42,033 nucleotides of DNA from NCBI GenBank assembly GCA_030726915.1, contig JANRCR010000015.1, positions 1-42,033 of the forward strand, written 5' to 3'. The position numbers and the translations under genes were made by a program. The stretch's first letter is position 1, and each line of letters begins with the position of its first letter. Below the pieces are notes generated by a model. That model was not told the origin of the DNA, did no database searches, and saw only the letters and a program-made list of their open reading frames with translations. This DNA comes from Candidatus Nanopelagicales bacterium (GTDB lineage Bacteria; Actinomycetota; Actinomycetes; S36-B12). Below, piece by piece: positions 1-10,194 of the stretch.

Positions 1-2193
1 CCCCGCGGCACCACGCCCCGACCCCCGACGGGGGCCAGGCCCGGTGGAGCCCCGGGCACGCGCCCTGCAGGTCCGGGTGGCGCGCGGCCCGGTGGTCCCG
101 GGGGAGGCCGACCCGCAGGCCCCGGTGGAGGACGACCCGCAGGTCCCGGAGGTTCCGGAGGTCCCGCACGCGGTGGATTCCCCTCATCGGGTGGTGGTGC
201 GCCTGCTGGTCCTGGAGGTTTCGCCGGTCGACCCGGTGGTCGTGGCGGACCCGGTGGTCGCGGTGGCACAGCGGGTGCGTTTGGCAAGCCGGGTGGCCGG
301 CCATCGCGTGGTCGCAAGTCCAAGCGGGCCAAGCGCCAGGAGTTCGACAACATGCAGGCGCCGACCATTGGTGGCGTGCGCTTGCCGCGCGGCAATGGCC
401 AGGTTGTGCGACTGCCGCGCGGGGCAAGCCTGACCGACTTCGCCGAGAAGATCGATGCGAGTCCCGCCGATCTCGTGACGGTGCTCTTCAAGTTGGGCGA
501 GATGGTCACGACGACGCAATCAGTCGATGACGACACGTTGAAGTTGCTGGGTGGGGAATTGGACTTTGACGTCCAGGTCGTATCCCCTGAAGACGAAGAT
601 CGCGAGCTGCTCGAGTCCTTCTCCCTCGACTTCGGTGAAGATGAGGGTGGTGAGGAGGATCTCGCGGCGAGACCTCCTGTGGTGACCGTCATGGGCCACG
701 TCGACCACGGCAAGACGAAGCTCCTTGATGCGATCCGCAAGACCAACGTCGTCGCGGGTGAGGCCGGTGGCATCACCCAGCACATCGGTGCCTACCAGAT
801 CAACGCCCAGGCCGAAGACGATGACCGCGCTGTCACATTCATCGATACACCGGGACATGAGGCCTTCACGGCGATGCGTGCGCGCGGAGCCCAGGTGACC
901 GATATTGCCGTCCTGGTGGTGGCTGCGGATGACGGCGTCAAGCCGCAGACCATTGAGGCCTTGAACCATGCTCAGGCGGCTGAGGTCCCCATCGTGGTCG
1001 CCGTCAACAAGGTCGACAAGGAGGGTGCGGACCCGGCCAAGGTTCGAGGCCAACTGACGGAGTTCGGATTGGTTGCGGAGGAGTACGGCGGGAACACGAT
1101 GTTTGTTGATGTATCAGCGGTCAAGGGCACGGGTATCGAGGAACTCCTCGAGGCCATCCTGCTCACGGCTGATGCCGCACTCGACCTCAGGGCCAACCCG
1201 CACCAGGATGCTCAGGGTGTCGCCATTGAGGCGCATCTGGACCGTGGCCGCGGCCCGGTCGCGACGGTCCTGGTGCAGCGAGGCACCCTGCGCCTCGGTG
1301 ACTCGATCGTGGCCGGGGATGCCTATGGGCGCGTCCGCGCGATGCTCGATGAGGACGGCAATCCTGTCGCTGAGGCCTTCCCCTCGCGCCCCGTTCAGGT
1401 CCTCGGTCTCACCTCTGTGCCGGGCGCCGGTGACACCTTCCTCGTCGTTAGCGAAGACCGCATCGCACGCCAGATCGCTCAAACCCGACAGGCGCGCGAA
1501 CGCAATGCGCAACTCGCCAAGTCTCGGGCACGAAGGACTCTTGAGGACTTCCTCAAGAGCCTGGAAGAGGGCGAGCAGAGTGAGCTCAATCTCATCCTCA
1601 AGGGTGACGTCTCCGGCTCAGTGGAGGCCCTCGAGGATGCCCTGCTCAAGATCGAGGTGGGCGATGCCGTGTCCCTGCGCGTCATCCACCGCGGTGTCGG
1701 TGCCATTACCAAGAGCGATGTGACCCTCGCCAGCGCCTCCGATGCCGTTGTTGTGGGCTTCAACGTGCGTCCCGAGGGCAAGGTCGCCGAGTTCGCCTCG
1801 CAGGAGGGTGTTGATGTCCGCTTCTACTCGGTGATCTACCAGGCCATCGATGAGATCGAGTTGGCCCTGCGCGGCATGCTCAAGCCGGAGTTTGAAGAAG
1901 TGCAGCTCGGCACCGCCGAGGTGCGCGAGGTCTTCAAGTCCTCCAAGTTCGGAACGATCGCCGGATCGCTGATTCGGTCCGGTGAGATTCGCCGCAACAC
2001 CAAGGCTCGCCTTGTGCGCGATGGTGTCGTCGTTGCCAACGACCTCACGATTGCCTCGCTGCGTCGTTTCAAGGACGACGTGACCGAGGTCCGTGAGGGA
2101 TTTGAGTGCGGCATCAACCTCGGCAGTTACGGCGACGTGAAGGTGGATGACGTTGTGGAGACCTACGAGATGCGCGAAAAGCCTCGCGCCTGA
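1..2193 (+). CDS. infB: Translation initiation factor IF-2 (5' end outside window)
   Basis: Frame 1 is open from base 1; Gly/Pro/Arg-rich N-terminal linker, then GTPase domain with [24 protein letters not shown] and NKVD motifs. The 352 start in the ORF track is internal. Confidence 0.97.
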   Translation, partial: PRGTTPRPPTGARPGGAPGTRPAGPGGARPGGPGGGRPAGPGGGRPAGPGGSGGPARGGFPSSGGGAPAGPGGFAGRPGGRGGPGGRGGTAGAFGKPGGRPSRGRKSKRAKRQEFDNMQAPTIGGVRLPRGNGQVVRLPRGASLTDFAEKIDASPADLVTVLFKLGEMVTTTQSVDDDTLKLLGGELDFDVQVVSPEDEDRELLESFSLDFGEDEGGEEDLAARPPVVTVMGHVDHGKTKLLDAIRKTNVVAGEAGGITQHIGAYQINAQAEDDDRAVTFIDTPGHEAFTAMRARGAQVTDIAVLVVAADDGVKPQTIEALNHAQAAEVPIVVAVNKVDKEGADPAKVRGQLTEFGLVAEEYGGNTMFVDVSAVKGTGIEELLEAILLTADAALDLRANPHQDAQGVAIEAHLDRGRGPVATVLVQRGTLRLGDSIVAGDAYGRVRAMLDEDGNPVAEAFPSRPVQVLGLTSVPGAGDTFLVVSEDRIARQIAQTRQARERNAQLAKSRARRTLEDFLKSLEEGEQSELNLILKGDVSGSVEALEDALLKIEVGDAVSLRVIHRGVGAITKSDVTLASASDAVVVGFNVRPEGKVAEFASQEGVDVRFYSVIYQAIDEIELALRGMLKPEFEEVQLGTAEVREVFKSSKFGTIAGSLIRSGEIRRNTKARLVRDGVVVANDLTIASLRRFKDDVTEVREGFECGINLGSYGDVKVDDVVETYEMREKPRA

Positions 2194-2219
2194 ACCGCAT
2201 CCAGGACGAGGAGGCATCG

Positions 2220-2657
2220 ATGGCTTCAGAGGCAAGGGCACGCAAGTTGGCCGACCGCGTGCGTGAAATCGTGGCCGAGGCACTGGATTTGCGCATCAAG
2301 GACCCTCGATTGGGCTTTGTGACCGTCACTGACGCGCGGGTGACATCGGACCTGCGCGAAGCCACGGTTTTCTACACCGTCTACGGCGACGAGACGGAGC
2401 GGGAAGCGACGGCGGCGGCCCTGGAATCAGCCCGGGGAATGCTCCGTACCGAGGTGGGGCGCCAGACGGGCATCAAACACACTCCCTCCTTGGAGTTCGT
2501 CCTGGATGCCCTGCCGGACACCGCGGCCCACATCGACGAATTGCTGAAGTCGGCCGCTGAGTCCGACGCCCATGTCCATGACCAGGCTGCTGGCGCCCGG
2601 TACGCGGGGGATCCCGATCCCTATCGCCAGCGCGACGACGTCGCCGATGCCGAGTAG
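2220..2657 (+). CDS. rbfA: Ribosome-binding factor A
   Basis: RbfA-like protein (MASEARARKLADRVREIVAEAL...DPRLGFVTVTDARVTSDLREATVFYTV), directly after infB. Confidence 0.95.
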   Translation: MASEARARKLADRVREIVAEALDLRIKDPRLGFVTVTDARVTSDLREATVFYTVYGDETEREATAAALESARGMLRTEVGRQTGIKHTPSLEFVLDALPDTAAHIDELLKSAAESDAHVHDQAAGARYAGDPDPYRQRDDVADAE

Positions 2658-3537
2658 CCCGCCCCGCGGGATTCTCGTTGTCGACAAGCCTTTGGGCCCG
2701 TCGTCGCATGCCGTCGTTGCCGCGGCACGCAAGGCCCTCGGGACGCGCAAGGTGGGACATGCCGGGACTCTGGACCCCGCCGCGGGCGGCGTGCTTGTGC
2801 TCGGCGTAGGCGCAGGGACCCGACTCCTGGGCTACCTTGCCGGCGACGATAAGGAGTATGTGAGCACCTTCGTGCTCGGCATCGGGACCGTAACCGACGA
2901 TGCGCAGGGAGAGGTCACCACAGCACCCGGGGCGGATGTTGACCGAGTGAGTCTGACGTCCGTGATGTCTCGATGGACGGGGGACATTCTGCAGCGGCCC
3001 AGCTCCGTGAGTGCGATCAAACTCGATGGTCGCCGAGCGTATGACCTCGTCCGGTCGGGTGAGAAGGTCGACCTGCCGGTCCGACCCGTGCGTGTCTCAG
3101 CATTCGACTTGCTCGAGATGAAGCAGGAAACTCAGGACGGTATTCCCGTCACGACTGCTCGGGTGCGAGTGGTGGGCAGTGCGGGGACCTACGTGCGCGC
3201 GCTCGCGCGCGACGTCGCTGCAGACCTCGGCACCGTGGGGCATGTGCGGGAGTTACGTCGGGTGCGCTCCGGAGGCTTTGCCGAGTCGGATGCGGTGGCG
3301 CCGGAGTTGATCACCCCGGCCGAGCTGTTGACCCTCGCCGATGCGGCACGTCGGAGCATGGCCTGGGTGGAGGTCCCTGCCAGCAGGGTTGAACTCATCG
3401 GTCATGGCGTGCGCATACCCTGGCCCGAGGGCGCCCCGGAGTCGGAGCACGTCGCCCTGCTGCATGAGGAGCGTCTCCTCGCTATTGCCCGGTGTCGGGA
3501 TGGTCACGCCGCCTACGCCGCCGTCCTCGCCGACTAG
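2647..3537 (+). CDS. truB: tRNA pseudouridine(55) synthase
   Basis: GILVVDKPLGPSSHAVV...KVGHAGTLDPAAGGVLVLGVG is the TruB catalytic region; ATG at 2647 overlaps the rbfA end. Confidence 0.95.
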   Translation: MPSSPPRGILVVDKPLGPSSHAVVAAARKALGTRKVGHAGTLDPAAGGVLVLGVGAGTRLLGYLAGDDKEYVSTFVLGIGTVTDDAQGEVTTAPGADVDRVSLTSVMSRWTGDILQRPSSVSAIKLDGRRAYDLVRSGEKVDLPVRPVRVSAFDLLEMKQETQDGIPVTTARVRVVGSAGTYVRALARDVAADLGTVGHVRELRRVRSGGFAESDAVAPELITPAELLTLADAARRSMAWVEVPASRVELIGHGVRIPWPEGAPESEHVALLHEERLLAIARCRDGHAAYAAVLAD

Positions 3538-3547
3538 TGCTCGAGGC

Positions 3548-5785
3548 TCATCCGCGCGCGAGGGTGCCCCGTGCTGTGTCGGGGGAGAGGTCTTCGACCA
3601 GGATGCGCGACCAGGTGCCGCACACGCTGTCAAGAGGGAACGACGCCCTGACCTGCTGGTTGGCCACGTGCGCCGTGGCCAACCACGCACCCGACGAGAC
3701 GGTCTCGTGAATCGCGTCCGCCATCCTGCGTGCGTCGTCATGAATCCAGCGTACGTCGTAGATCGTGTCTGCACCGGGCCAGGGCAGTAGGGCTGGCACC
3801 GCCCCGGATGCCATGCCCTCGGCGGGTGCGAGATGGAAGCTCTCATCGTCGGAGGTGGACAACACCCAGCCCACGCGTCGCAGCCACGCGGCGACATCCC
3901 CGCCAAATCCATCGAAGGTCACCGCCCCCGCGACGGTCTCATCCTCGTGAAGGCGATGGAATAGGCGCTCAGCTGCGATGCGCTCCTCAGGCTTGCGCCA
4001 GATCCACCAGTAGTCCCAGGGCAGTTTGGACTTCACCGCCAGGCGGTAGCGGCGATCACGGCGACGTAGCAGGGAGAGCACCTCGACACCGAGATCGGGG
4101 CGCTTGCGGTGAGGCGAGATACCGATCATGCCGAGGGTGTACTCCGCGCCGCGCAACTTCGGTCGAGCAAATTGCTCCACGTCGACCCAGTTGGGAATGA
4201 CCACAATCCGCTCGATGGGCCATCCGGTGCGCTCGGCGGTCAGGTGGGCGTAGAAGGGACTGACGCACACGATCTGGTCGACGGCATCGATGCGGACATC
4301 AGCCAGCCAGCCGGCATCGAGTTCGAAACGGTGAAGCCTGACGATGAGTCGTTGACCGGGACGTGTGTGCCGGCTGTACCACACAAGGTTGGGGCCGGCC
4401 CATTCACAAATGATGACGTCCGCCCAGGCCACGAGGTCCTCGCTCACGGACGGGTCATGGCTGGACAGGGTGTCCCAGTGGTCAACGCGCAGGTCCACGT
4501 CGGACAGTGCTGAGAGGTGTTCCTGGATGCGGTTGAAGAACTTCAGGTCGTGACTGGCGACGCCGACGCGCAGGGGCCGGCCGAGACGCGCCGCCGTGGC
4601 CGCGAGGTCATCCGGTGGAGACGGAAAGGTGCGTTCGAGCAGGGATCGCATCCGCTCTGTGGCAGCGGCCATCCCATAGGGCGTCACGGCGGTGGAGACC
4701 TCACCGGACACGTCGGTCCACAGCGAAGGCCGCGCGAGAACCTCGGCACAGGCTTCGGCGATATCCGTCTCGTCCGTTACGTAGAAGGGATAGTCCTCGC
4801 CGAGTAGGGACTCGTGCATCGGTGTCCGGTTGAGCAGGACGGGGACACCGAGGGAGGCAAACTCCAGCACCTTGGTACTCAACTCCAGGCTGGCATCCAT
4901 GGCGGCATCACGCCAGGACAGGCCGAAGTCACCGGATGCAGCGAGAGTCATGGCCTCCTGGCGCGGCATGCCACCGTGCCAGATGACCCCGGGGGTCCCC
5001 TCCAGGGCCGCCCGCATCCGACCTGACCATTCCGGGTCTCCGGGAACGTCATGGATTTTGTCGCCCACCATGTGCACCTCGACGCTGAGGCCGCGATCGG
5101 ACATGAGGGCGGGCAGGTGCGTCATCTCGAGGGTGTTCCACAGGGGGGCGAACTTGCCTGTGTAGACCAAGCGCAGGGGCCGCTCGTCGGTCAGGGGACT
5201 GTGCCCGGGGAGACCGGCGGTGGGTGGTGGCACGACGGGACTCCACAGGACGCAACGCCCGCTTGCCTGCGAGATTGTCCCCTCAATGAGTGAGCGGAGC
5301 TCCTCGGTCTGGCACAGCATCCAGCGGCTGGCGGTGGCAATCGCGCCGATGTGCTGACGCTGTGCATCATCCATGTCCAGGGCACTGTGCGGGATGTCCG
5401 TGAGGTAGGTCCATAGGCGACCTGTGAGGTGCGACGATGCCGCCGCCGCCGTCACCAGACGCAGGCCGCGAACGACAATGAGATCGGCGGGCTGCTCGGC
5501 ATCCAGACGTTCCAGGAGGGTGACGGCCTCGTCGGCGGTGAGCGGCGTGCGACCCGGCGCCATCCCCGACGTAAACGGGTCTATGACCGTCACCGAAGCC
5601 ATGGATTGCACGGGGTCGATGAGGCGAGTGGTCTCCACGGGTGCTTTGAGGAGCACGCGTACGTCGACCCCCGCGAGGGAGAGCGCCTCGCACATCGACT
5701 GCACCCAGATGGCTGAACCATCCAGGATGTTGAGGTTGACGTCGCCGTACACAAGGGCGCGCACGGGACGGGCGGGTGGGGTCAT
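3548..5785 (-). CDS. Large glycosyltransferase with two GT-B-like halves
   Basis: 745 aa; two successive GT4-like regions (e.g. RLVYTGKFAPLWNTLEM...LEFASLGVPVLLNRTPMHESLLG, and later LGMIGISPHRKRPDLGVEVL...LSTSDDESFHLAPAEGMASGAVP). Confidence 0.8.
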   Translation of the reverse strand: MTPPARPVRALVYGDVNLNILDGSAIWVQSMCEALSLAGVDVRVLLKAPVETTRLIDPVQSMASVTVIDPFTSGMAPGRTPLTADEAVTLLERLDAEQPADLIVVRGLRLVTAAAASSHLTGRLWTYLTDIPHSALDMDDAQRQHIGAIATASRWMLCQTEELRSLIEGTISQASGRCVLWSPVVPPPTAGLPGHSPLTDERPLRLVYTGKFAPLWNTLEMTHLPALMSDRGLSVEVHMVGDKIHDVPGDPEWSGRMRAALEGTPGVIWHGGMPRQEAMTLAASGDFGLSWRDAAMDASLELSTKVLEFASLGVPVLLNRTPMHESLLGEDYPFYVTDETDIAEACAEVLARPSLWTDVSGEVSTAVTPYGMAAATERMRSLLERTFPSPPDDLAATAARLGRPLRVGVASHDLKFFNRIQEHLSALSDVDLRVDHWDTLSSHDPSVSEDLVAWADVIICEWAGPNLVWYSRHTRPGQRLIVRLHRFELDAGWLADVRIDAVDQIVCVSPFYAHLTAERTGWPIERIVVIPNWVDVEQFARPKLRGAEYTLGMIGISPHRKRPDLGVEVLSLLRRRDRRYRLAVKSKLPWDYWWIWRKPEERIAAERLFHRLHEDETVAGAVTFDGFGGDVAAWLRRVGWVLSTSDDESFHLAPAEGMASGAVPALLPWPGADTIYDVRWIHDDARRMADAIHETVSSGAWLATAHVANQQVRASFPLDSVCGTWSRILVEDLSPDTARGTLARG

Positions 5786-7353
5786 CGCGACCTCATCATG
5801 CGGGCATCCGTGGGATGCGCGGGTGCGGGCTGGCCCAGCAGTGCGCCGGAGAGGAGGTCGAGGATGTCATGCGGCTGGTGCAGGTCCACCTGATGGGCCA
5901 CATACGTCGACGTCAGCCCGAGTCGTGCAGGGTCGACGTCTCGTCCGGGGGGACGTTCGACAACGTCGATGCCTGCCTCATCCAGGGCCTGATGAGCCCG
6001 CGCAGTGATGGTGGCATCGGTGATCACCTCGCGCGGGCGCCAGGATTGGCTCAGGATGCGATCAACGTCCAGGTCAGCGTCAGCAACGAGTGCGACATCC
6101 CAGCATGACCGGGGCCTCGCTGCTATGCCGAGTCGCTCGGCCAGGCGGGTGAGTTGCACGGGGGCCGAGGCCGCGAGGAGGACGGCTGCCAATGCGGCGC
6201 GATGCTCCGTGGCAGTCAGTGGTGGGGGTCCTCGTCGGGCGGCTTCCACCAGGGCCTGTGGATCAGAGGTGATGAGCGCCGCGGTGAGTGCATCGGGCCG
6301 ACGCGCGAGAAGCGTGTCCAGATCTGCGTCTCCGCCGCTGAGGACACGACGACCCGAGGCGAGTAAGCCGACGGAGGTCCGGCCTGCACCGAGGGTCCGC
6401 GAGGAGACGATGGCGGGGTCTGCGACACCTGCCGATGTCTGAGCGAGCGCGCGCGCCCAGGCGACGTCGACGGGGGCCGCAGGATCGACGGTGACGGGGT
6501 TGATCGATGCCGAGAAGAGCAGTTGGCTCAGGTGTGCCGCTGGCCTGGACTCCCCGGCGGGTGGCACCAGCAGTCCGTTGGCATCGGGGGTCATCGCGGC
6601 CCAGGCGAGTGGGTCGATGCCCGGATGCCAGGGGGACACACGTGTCGACCCTGGTCCATCGACGACCAGGTCGCAGCGGCCAGCAAGGTCGGCGAGGAAG
6701 GCGGTGTGAGACGGGGGCGTCATCCGCAGGAGGACGACCGGCCGGCCGAGTGCATGGGCCGCATCCACCATGGCGCCCGCGGCCAGGAGTCGATCGATGG
6801 CAGCCGGATTGCCCAGATGGGACCAGGTCTCCCCGGGCAGGGCGGCGGCAGAATCAATGACGACAATGTCGGGATCAATGGCCTCGATGAGCGCAGTGCC
6901 GTCCTGGGGGAGTGCCATGCTGACGGCCGCGTAGGGACCCCACTCCCGCGCCGTTGCTGCACTCAGCGCACCAGCGATGGTGAGGCGGCGGCCGGCTGGG
7001 ACCGCGCTCAGTCGGGGCAGAAGCAGCCGGGTTGCATCACGATCCAGGATCTCCCGCGGCTGGACCCCGGGTGCGATGGACCGACCTGTTGTACGTCGCG
7101 CCTTGCGTAGTCGCCAGACCCGCCAGAGGTCTCGGGGGAGCAGGACGAGTCGACGAGGATCCTTGGCCGCCTGGACGAGCAGGGCTCCGACGACGTAGGA
7201 GGCTCCCTGTCGCGTGCGCTGGAGTTCACGTTCCGCACGCTCCGCGCGCGTATTGGCCTGTCGGAGTTCCGCCATGAGCCGAGCACCCGACGCACTGCGT
7301 CCCTGGAGCTCGGGAGGAGATCCCTCCGTTTCCCCAATCCCCTGGTCGGTCAT
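5782..7353 (-). CDS. Coiled-coil plus CgeB/GT-B-like protein of uncertain activity
   Basis: Start MTDQGIGETEG at 7353; ATGA overlap with the next gene (5782-5785); heptad-like N-terminus (RQANTRAERAERELQRTRQ), then DPDIVVIDSAAALPGETWSHL...GRPVVLLRMTPPSHTAFLADLAGRCDLVV resembling CgeB-type proteins. Confidence 0.6.
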   Translation of the reverse strand: MTDQGIGETEGSPPELQGRSASGARLMAELRQANTRAERAERELQRTRQGASYVVGALLVQAAKDPRRLVLLPRDLWRVWRLRKARRTTGRSIAPGVQPREILDRDATRLLLPRLSAVPAGRRLTIAGALSAATAREWGPYAAVSMALPQDGTALIEAIDPDIVVIDSAAALPGETWSHLGNPAAIDRLLAAGAMVDAAHALGRPVVLLRMTPPSHTAFLADLAGRCDLVVDGPGSTRVSPWHPGIDPLAWAAMTPDANGLLVPPAGESRPAAHLSQLLFSASINPVTVDPAAPVDVAWARALAQTSAGVADPAIVSSRTLGAGRTSVGLLASGRRVLSGGDADLDTLLARRPDALTAALITSDPQALVEAARRGPPPLTATEHRAALAAVLLAASAPVQLTRLAERLGIAARPRSCWDVALVADADLDVDRILSQSWRPREVITDATITARAHQALDEAGIDVVERPPGRDVDPARLGLTSTYVAHQVDLHQPHDILDLLSGALLGQPAPAHPTDARMMRSR

Positions 7354-8435
7354 CGACCGTCGCGTCCCCGGAGTTCGTCCAGGACGATGTTGGCGATTCG
7401 CTCGCCCGCGTGTCCATCCCACAGCGGCGGACGACGTTCGACGTCAACATCGCCGGATAGGGCATCGTCGAGGAGGCTCAGCAGGGTCGCTGGCGTGGCG
7501 AGGCGGTTGGTGCCATGCGTGATCGTGATGGGACGCTCCGTGTTGGGTCGCAGCGTGAGGCAGGGGATGCCCAGCATCGTGGTCTCCTCCTGCACCCCTC
7601 CGGAGTCGGTGATCACCGCTTGGGCCCCACGGACAAGGCTCATGAAGTCCAGATAGCCGAGTGGCTCCACGACGTGGACGCGGGGATGGTCATCGAGGCC
7701 GAGCGCCTCGAGGACAGCGCGTCCGCGGGGATGCAGCGGCAGGACGATGTCAGCGCGCGAGGCAGCAGAATGCAGGAGAGCCACGAGTTCGCCCGCTGTC
7801 TCGGGGTCATCGACATTGCCCGGGCGATGGAGGGTGGCGACGATATAGGTGTCCGGCAGTTGCAGTCGTGCTTGCATGCGCTCAGGATCGAGTCGATCGA
7901 GATTGGCAAGCAGGGTGTCGATCATTGGATTGCCGACGAGGTGAATGCGTTCGGGATCGACACCCTCGCGGGCGAGATGCGCGATCGCGTCAGGGCTGGT
8001 GCAGAGCAGGAGGTCGGAGAGGCGATCGGTGACGATGCGATTGATCTCCTCCGGCATGGACATATCGAAGGACCGCAACCCCGCCTCGACATGCGCGATG
8101 GGGATGCCCAGTTTGCTCGCGGCGACCGCGGCCGCCAGTGTGGAATTGACATCGCCGTAGACGACCACCATCTCCGGGCGCGTGGTGAGCATCTCCTCTT
8201 CGAGCCCCACAAGAATGGCGGCGGTCTGCTGGGCATGGGAGCCCGAGCCAACGCCGAGGTTGATGTCTGGACGTGGGAGATCGAGCTCGCGAAAGAAGAC
8301 CTCCGACATCCGGTCGTCGTAGTGCTGGCCGGTGTGGACAAGCCGCTGGCGCACCCCCATGCGGGCCAGGGCGGCAATGACCGGAGCGGCCTTGGGGAAG
8401 TTAGGGCGAGCCCCCGTGATGTGGAGCAGGGTCAT
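7350..8435 (-). CDS. wecB: UDP-N-acetylglucosamine 2-epimerase (non-hydrolysing)
   Basis: GARPNFPKAAPVI, VHTGQHYDDRMSEVFF, VVYGDVNSTLAAAVAASKLGIPIAHVEAGLRSFDMSMPEEINRIVTD: classic WecB/MnaA motifs. Confidence 0.93.
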   Translation of the reverse strand: MTLLHITGARPNFPKAAPVIAALARMGVRQRLVHTGQHYDDRMSEVFFRELDLPRPDINLGVGSGSHAQQTAAILVGLEEEMLTTRPEMVVVYGDVNSTLAAAVAASKLGIPIAHVEAGLRSFDMSMPEEINRIVTDRLSDLLLCTSPDAIAHLAREGVDPERIHLVGNPMIDTLLANLDRLDPERMQARLQLPDTYIVATLHRPGNVDDPETAGELVALLHSAASRADIVLPLHPRGRAVLEALGLDDHPRVHVVEPLGYLDFMSLVRGAQAVITDSGGVQEETTMLGIPCLTLRPNTERPITITHGTNRLATPATLLSLLDDALSGDVDVERRPPLWDGHAGERIANIVLDELRGRDGR

Positions 8436-8449
8436 CGCGGCCTTCCTGT

Positions 8450-8474
8450 CGCCGGTGACGCTGCGTCACCGGCG
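8450..8474. promoter_or_regulatory. Perfect 25-bp palindrome CGCCGGTGACGC-T-GCGTCACCGGCG in the divergent intergenic region
   Basis: 12-bp perfect arms around one base, in the 66-bp gap between wecB (-) and the glycosyltransferase at 8502 (+); a TAGTAT box at 8477-8482 follows. Confidence 0.75.
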
Positions 8475-8501
8475 TCTAGTATCCCAGACCGGGAGGTGGA
8501 G

Positions 8502-10112
8502 ATGAGGACGCTCGGCTACGCGCGGCGTGTGCCCTTGGCGATCTCCGGCGCCGTGCGTCGATTCACCCAGGACCCGGCTCGTGGCCGTGCGGCCCTGGAG
8601 CGGGCAGTCCCGAGGCTGCGTCGCTCCCCGAAGCGCCCGGACGGAGCCTCCGCACTCGATAGGGCCATTGCCCGCGATCGCTACGAGCAGGCGCTGGCGG
8701 CCCTGGCGTCCATCCCCCGTGACGCGCCCGAGCGCGCGGGCTGCGAACTCGCATTCGCCGTCCTCGCGGGCCGACTCACAGAGGTCGCGAGCGCGAAGCC
8801 ACGGGACTCACGAGGTCGACGGGCTGTGCGATCCGCGCGACGCCAATTAGCGGTCATGAGTCAGGGGGTCTCCGACACCCCTGCCGCGGCAGCACCCGCG
8901 ACGCGGCCCCGGGGTGGTCCTCCCAGGATTTTGCACGTGGTGACGAATTCGCTCCCCGTCACCCAGGCCGGGTCAACGATTCGTACTCATCGCATCGCCG
9001 GTGCACAGCGTGATCTGGGGTGGGATGCACGGGTTGTCACGCGACCGGGCTATCCGGTGACCCATGGTGACCTTCGTGCGGATGACCCGCAGGTCCTCGA
9101 TGGGGTGTCTTATCACCGTCTCCTTCCGCTCGTCATGCCGCCGGAGGAAAGCCTGGCGCCTGTGTACGCCGGACTCCTCGGCAATCTGGTGGATCGGCTG
9201 CTTCCCGACGTCCTGCACGCCGCGTCCGACCAGGTCAACGCAGCAGCAGCACGTGAGGTGGGTCGTAGCCGAGGGATACCCGTGGCGTACGAGGCCCGCA
9301 GCTTCTTCGAGGACACGTGGCTGGCCCGCCACGGCGGTGAGGACGCCCGGGAGGTCGATACCTTCCGGCTCCTGCAGCAGCGACACACCGATGTCCTCCT
9401 CGCCGCGGATGTCGTGACAACGCTGGGTACTGGCATGCGAGATGCGATCATCGCCCGCGGCGTTGACCCGGCGCGGGTCTTCATCACACCAAACGCTGTG
9501 CCCATGGACTTCCTCGATGTCCGCGACGTACGGGCGAGCCGCGAACGACTTGGTGTGCCGTCGGCCCTGTGGATCGGGAGTGTGGCCACCATTAATGATG
9601 ACGAGGGCATGGACACCCTTGTTGAGGCGATCGCCCTGCTGCGTGAGGCGGGTATCGATGCGCGTGGCCTGATTGTCGGGGACGGTCCCGGTCTCGTGGC
9701 GGTGCGAGCGCTGGCGCACGACCTCCATGTTCCCCTGATCTCCCCGGGTCGTGTGCCGGTGGAGGAGGTCAAGACGTGGTTCGATGCACTCGATGTTTTT
9801 GGACTGCCCCGCCGGGATAGTTCCGTCTACCGGCTGGTGACACCGTTGAAGCCGCTGGAAGCTCAGGCACGCGGGATCCCCACCGTGGGGAGTGATTTGC
9901 CGGCGATCACCGAGGTGCTCGCTCCTGGCTCCGCCCTGGTGCGGCCCGACGATCCTCGGGCGCTGGCCGAGGCCCTCCTGCCCCTGGCGGATCCAGACCT
10001 CCGGGCCGAGCAGGGAGAGCGTGCCCGCAGGTGGATCGCTGAGACGCGCACATGGCCTTCCGTGATGGAGGCCTATCGTTCGGCGTACGCTTTGGTCGGC
10101 GTTCCGGTGTGA
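8502..10112 (+). CDS. Glycosyltransferase family 4-like protein
   Basis: RBS GGGAGG then ATG 8502; PRILHVVTNSLPVTQAGSTIRTHRIAGAQRDLGWDARVVTR...LIVGDGPGLVAVRALAHDLHV...TPLKPLEAQARGIPTVGSDLPAITEVL. The longer 7515 ORF start is antisense to wecB. Confidence 0.85.
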   Translation: MRTLGYARRVPLAISGAVRRFTQDPARGRAALERAVPRLRRSPKRPDGASALDRAIARDRYEQALAALASIPRDAPERAGCELAFAVLAGRLTEVASAKPRDSRGRRAVRSARRQLAVMSQGVSDTPAAAAPATRPRGGPPRILHVVTNSLPVTQAGSTIRTHRIAGAQRDLGWDARVVTRPGYPVTHGDLRADDPQVLDGVSYHRLLPLVMPPEESLAPVYAGLLGNLVDRLLPDVLHAASDQVNAAAAREVGRSRGIPVAYEARSFFEDTWLARHGGEDAREVDTFRLLQQRHTDVLLAADVVTTLGTGMRDAIIARGVDPARVFITPNAVPMDFLDVRDVRASRERLGVPSALWIGSVATINDDEGMDTLVEAIALLREAGIDARGLIVGDGPGLVAVRALAHDLHVPLISPGRVPVEEVKTWFDALDVFGLPRRDSSVYRLVTPLKPLEAQARGIPTVGSDLPAITEVLAPGSALVRPDDPRALAEALLPLADPDLRAEQGERARRWIAETRTWPSVMEAYRSAYALVGVPV

Positions 10113-10194
10113 ACGCCCGGCTCGAAGGCCCCCGGTGCCGGCGATCCGCTCGTAGCCCGGCTTCCGGCATGTGCGGAGACGACGAAGGATGGAC

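Noticed and set aside
1-345. GGT/CCC-rich repetitive DNA at the window start
   Set aside because: Explained by the Gly/Pro/Arg-rich N-terminal linker normal for actinobacterial IF-2; not a CRISPR or mobile repeat.
44-433. 129-aa plus-strand ORF in another frame over the infB linker
   Set aside because: Low-complexity shadow frame; infB frame 1 is continuous and homologous.
3538-3547. Possible mobile-element boundary at the truB/island junction
   Set aside because: Only 10 bp separate the convergent stops; no direct repeat, inverted repeat or integrase remnant was visible.
7515-8501. 5' extension of the 865-aa plus-strand ORF (7515-10112)
   Set aside because: Antisense to the well-supported wecB gene; the real GT starts at 8502 with an RBS. 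The extension is a high-GC open-frame artefact.
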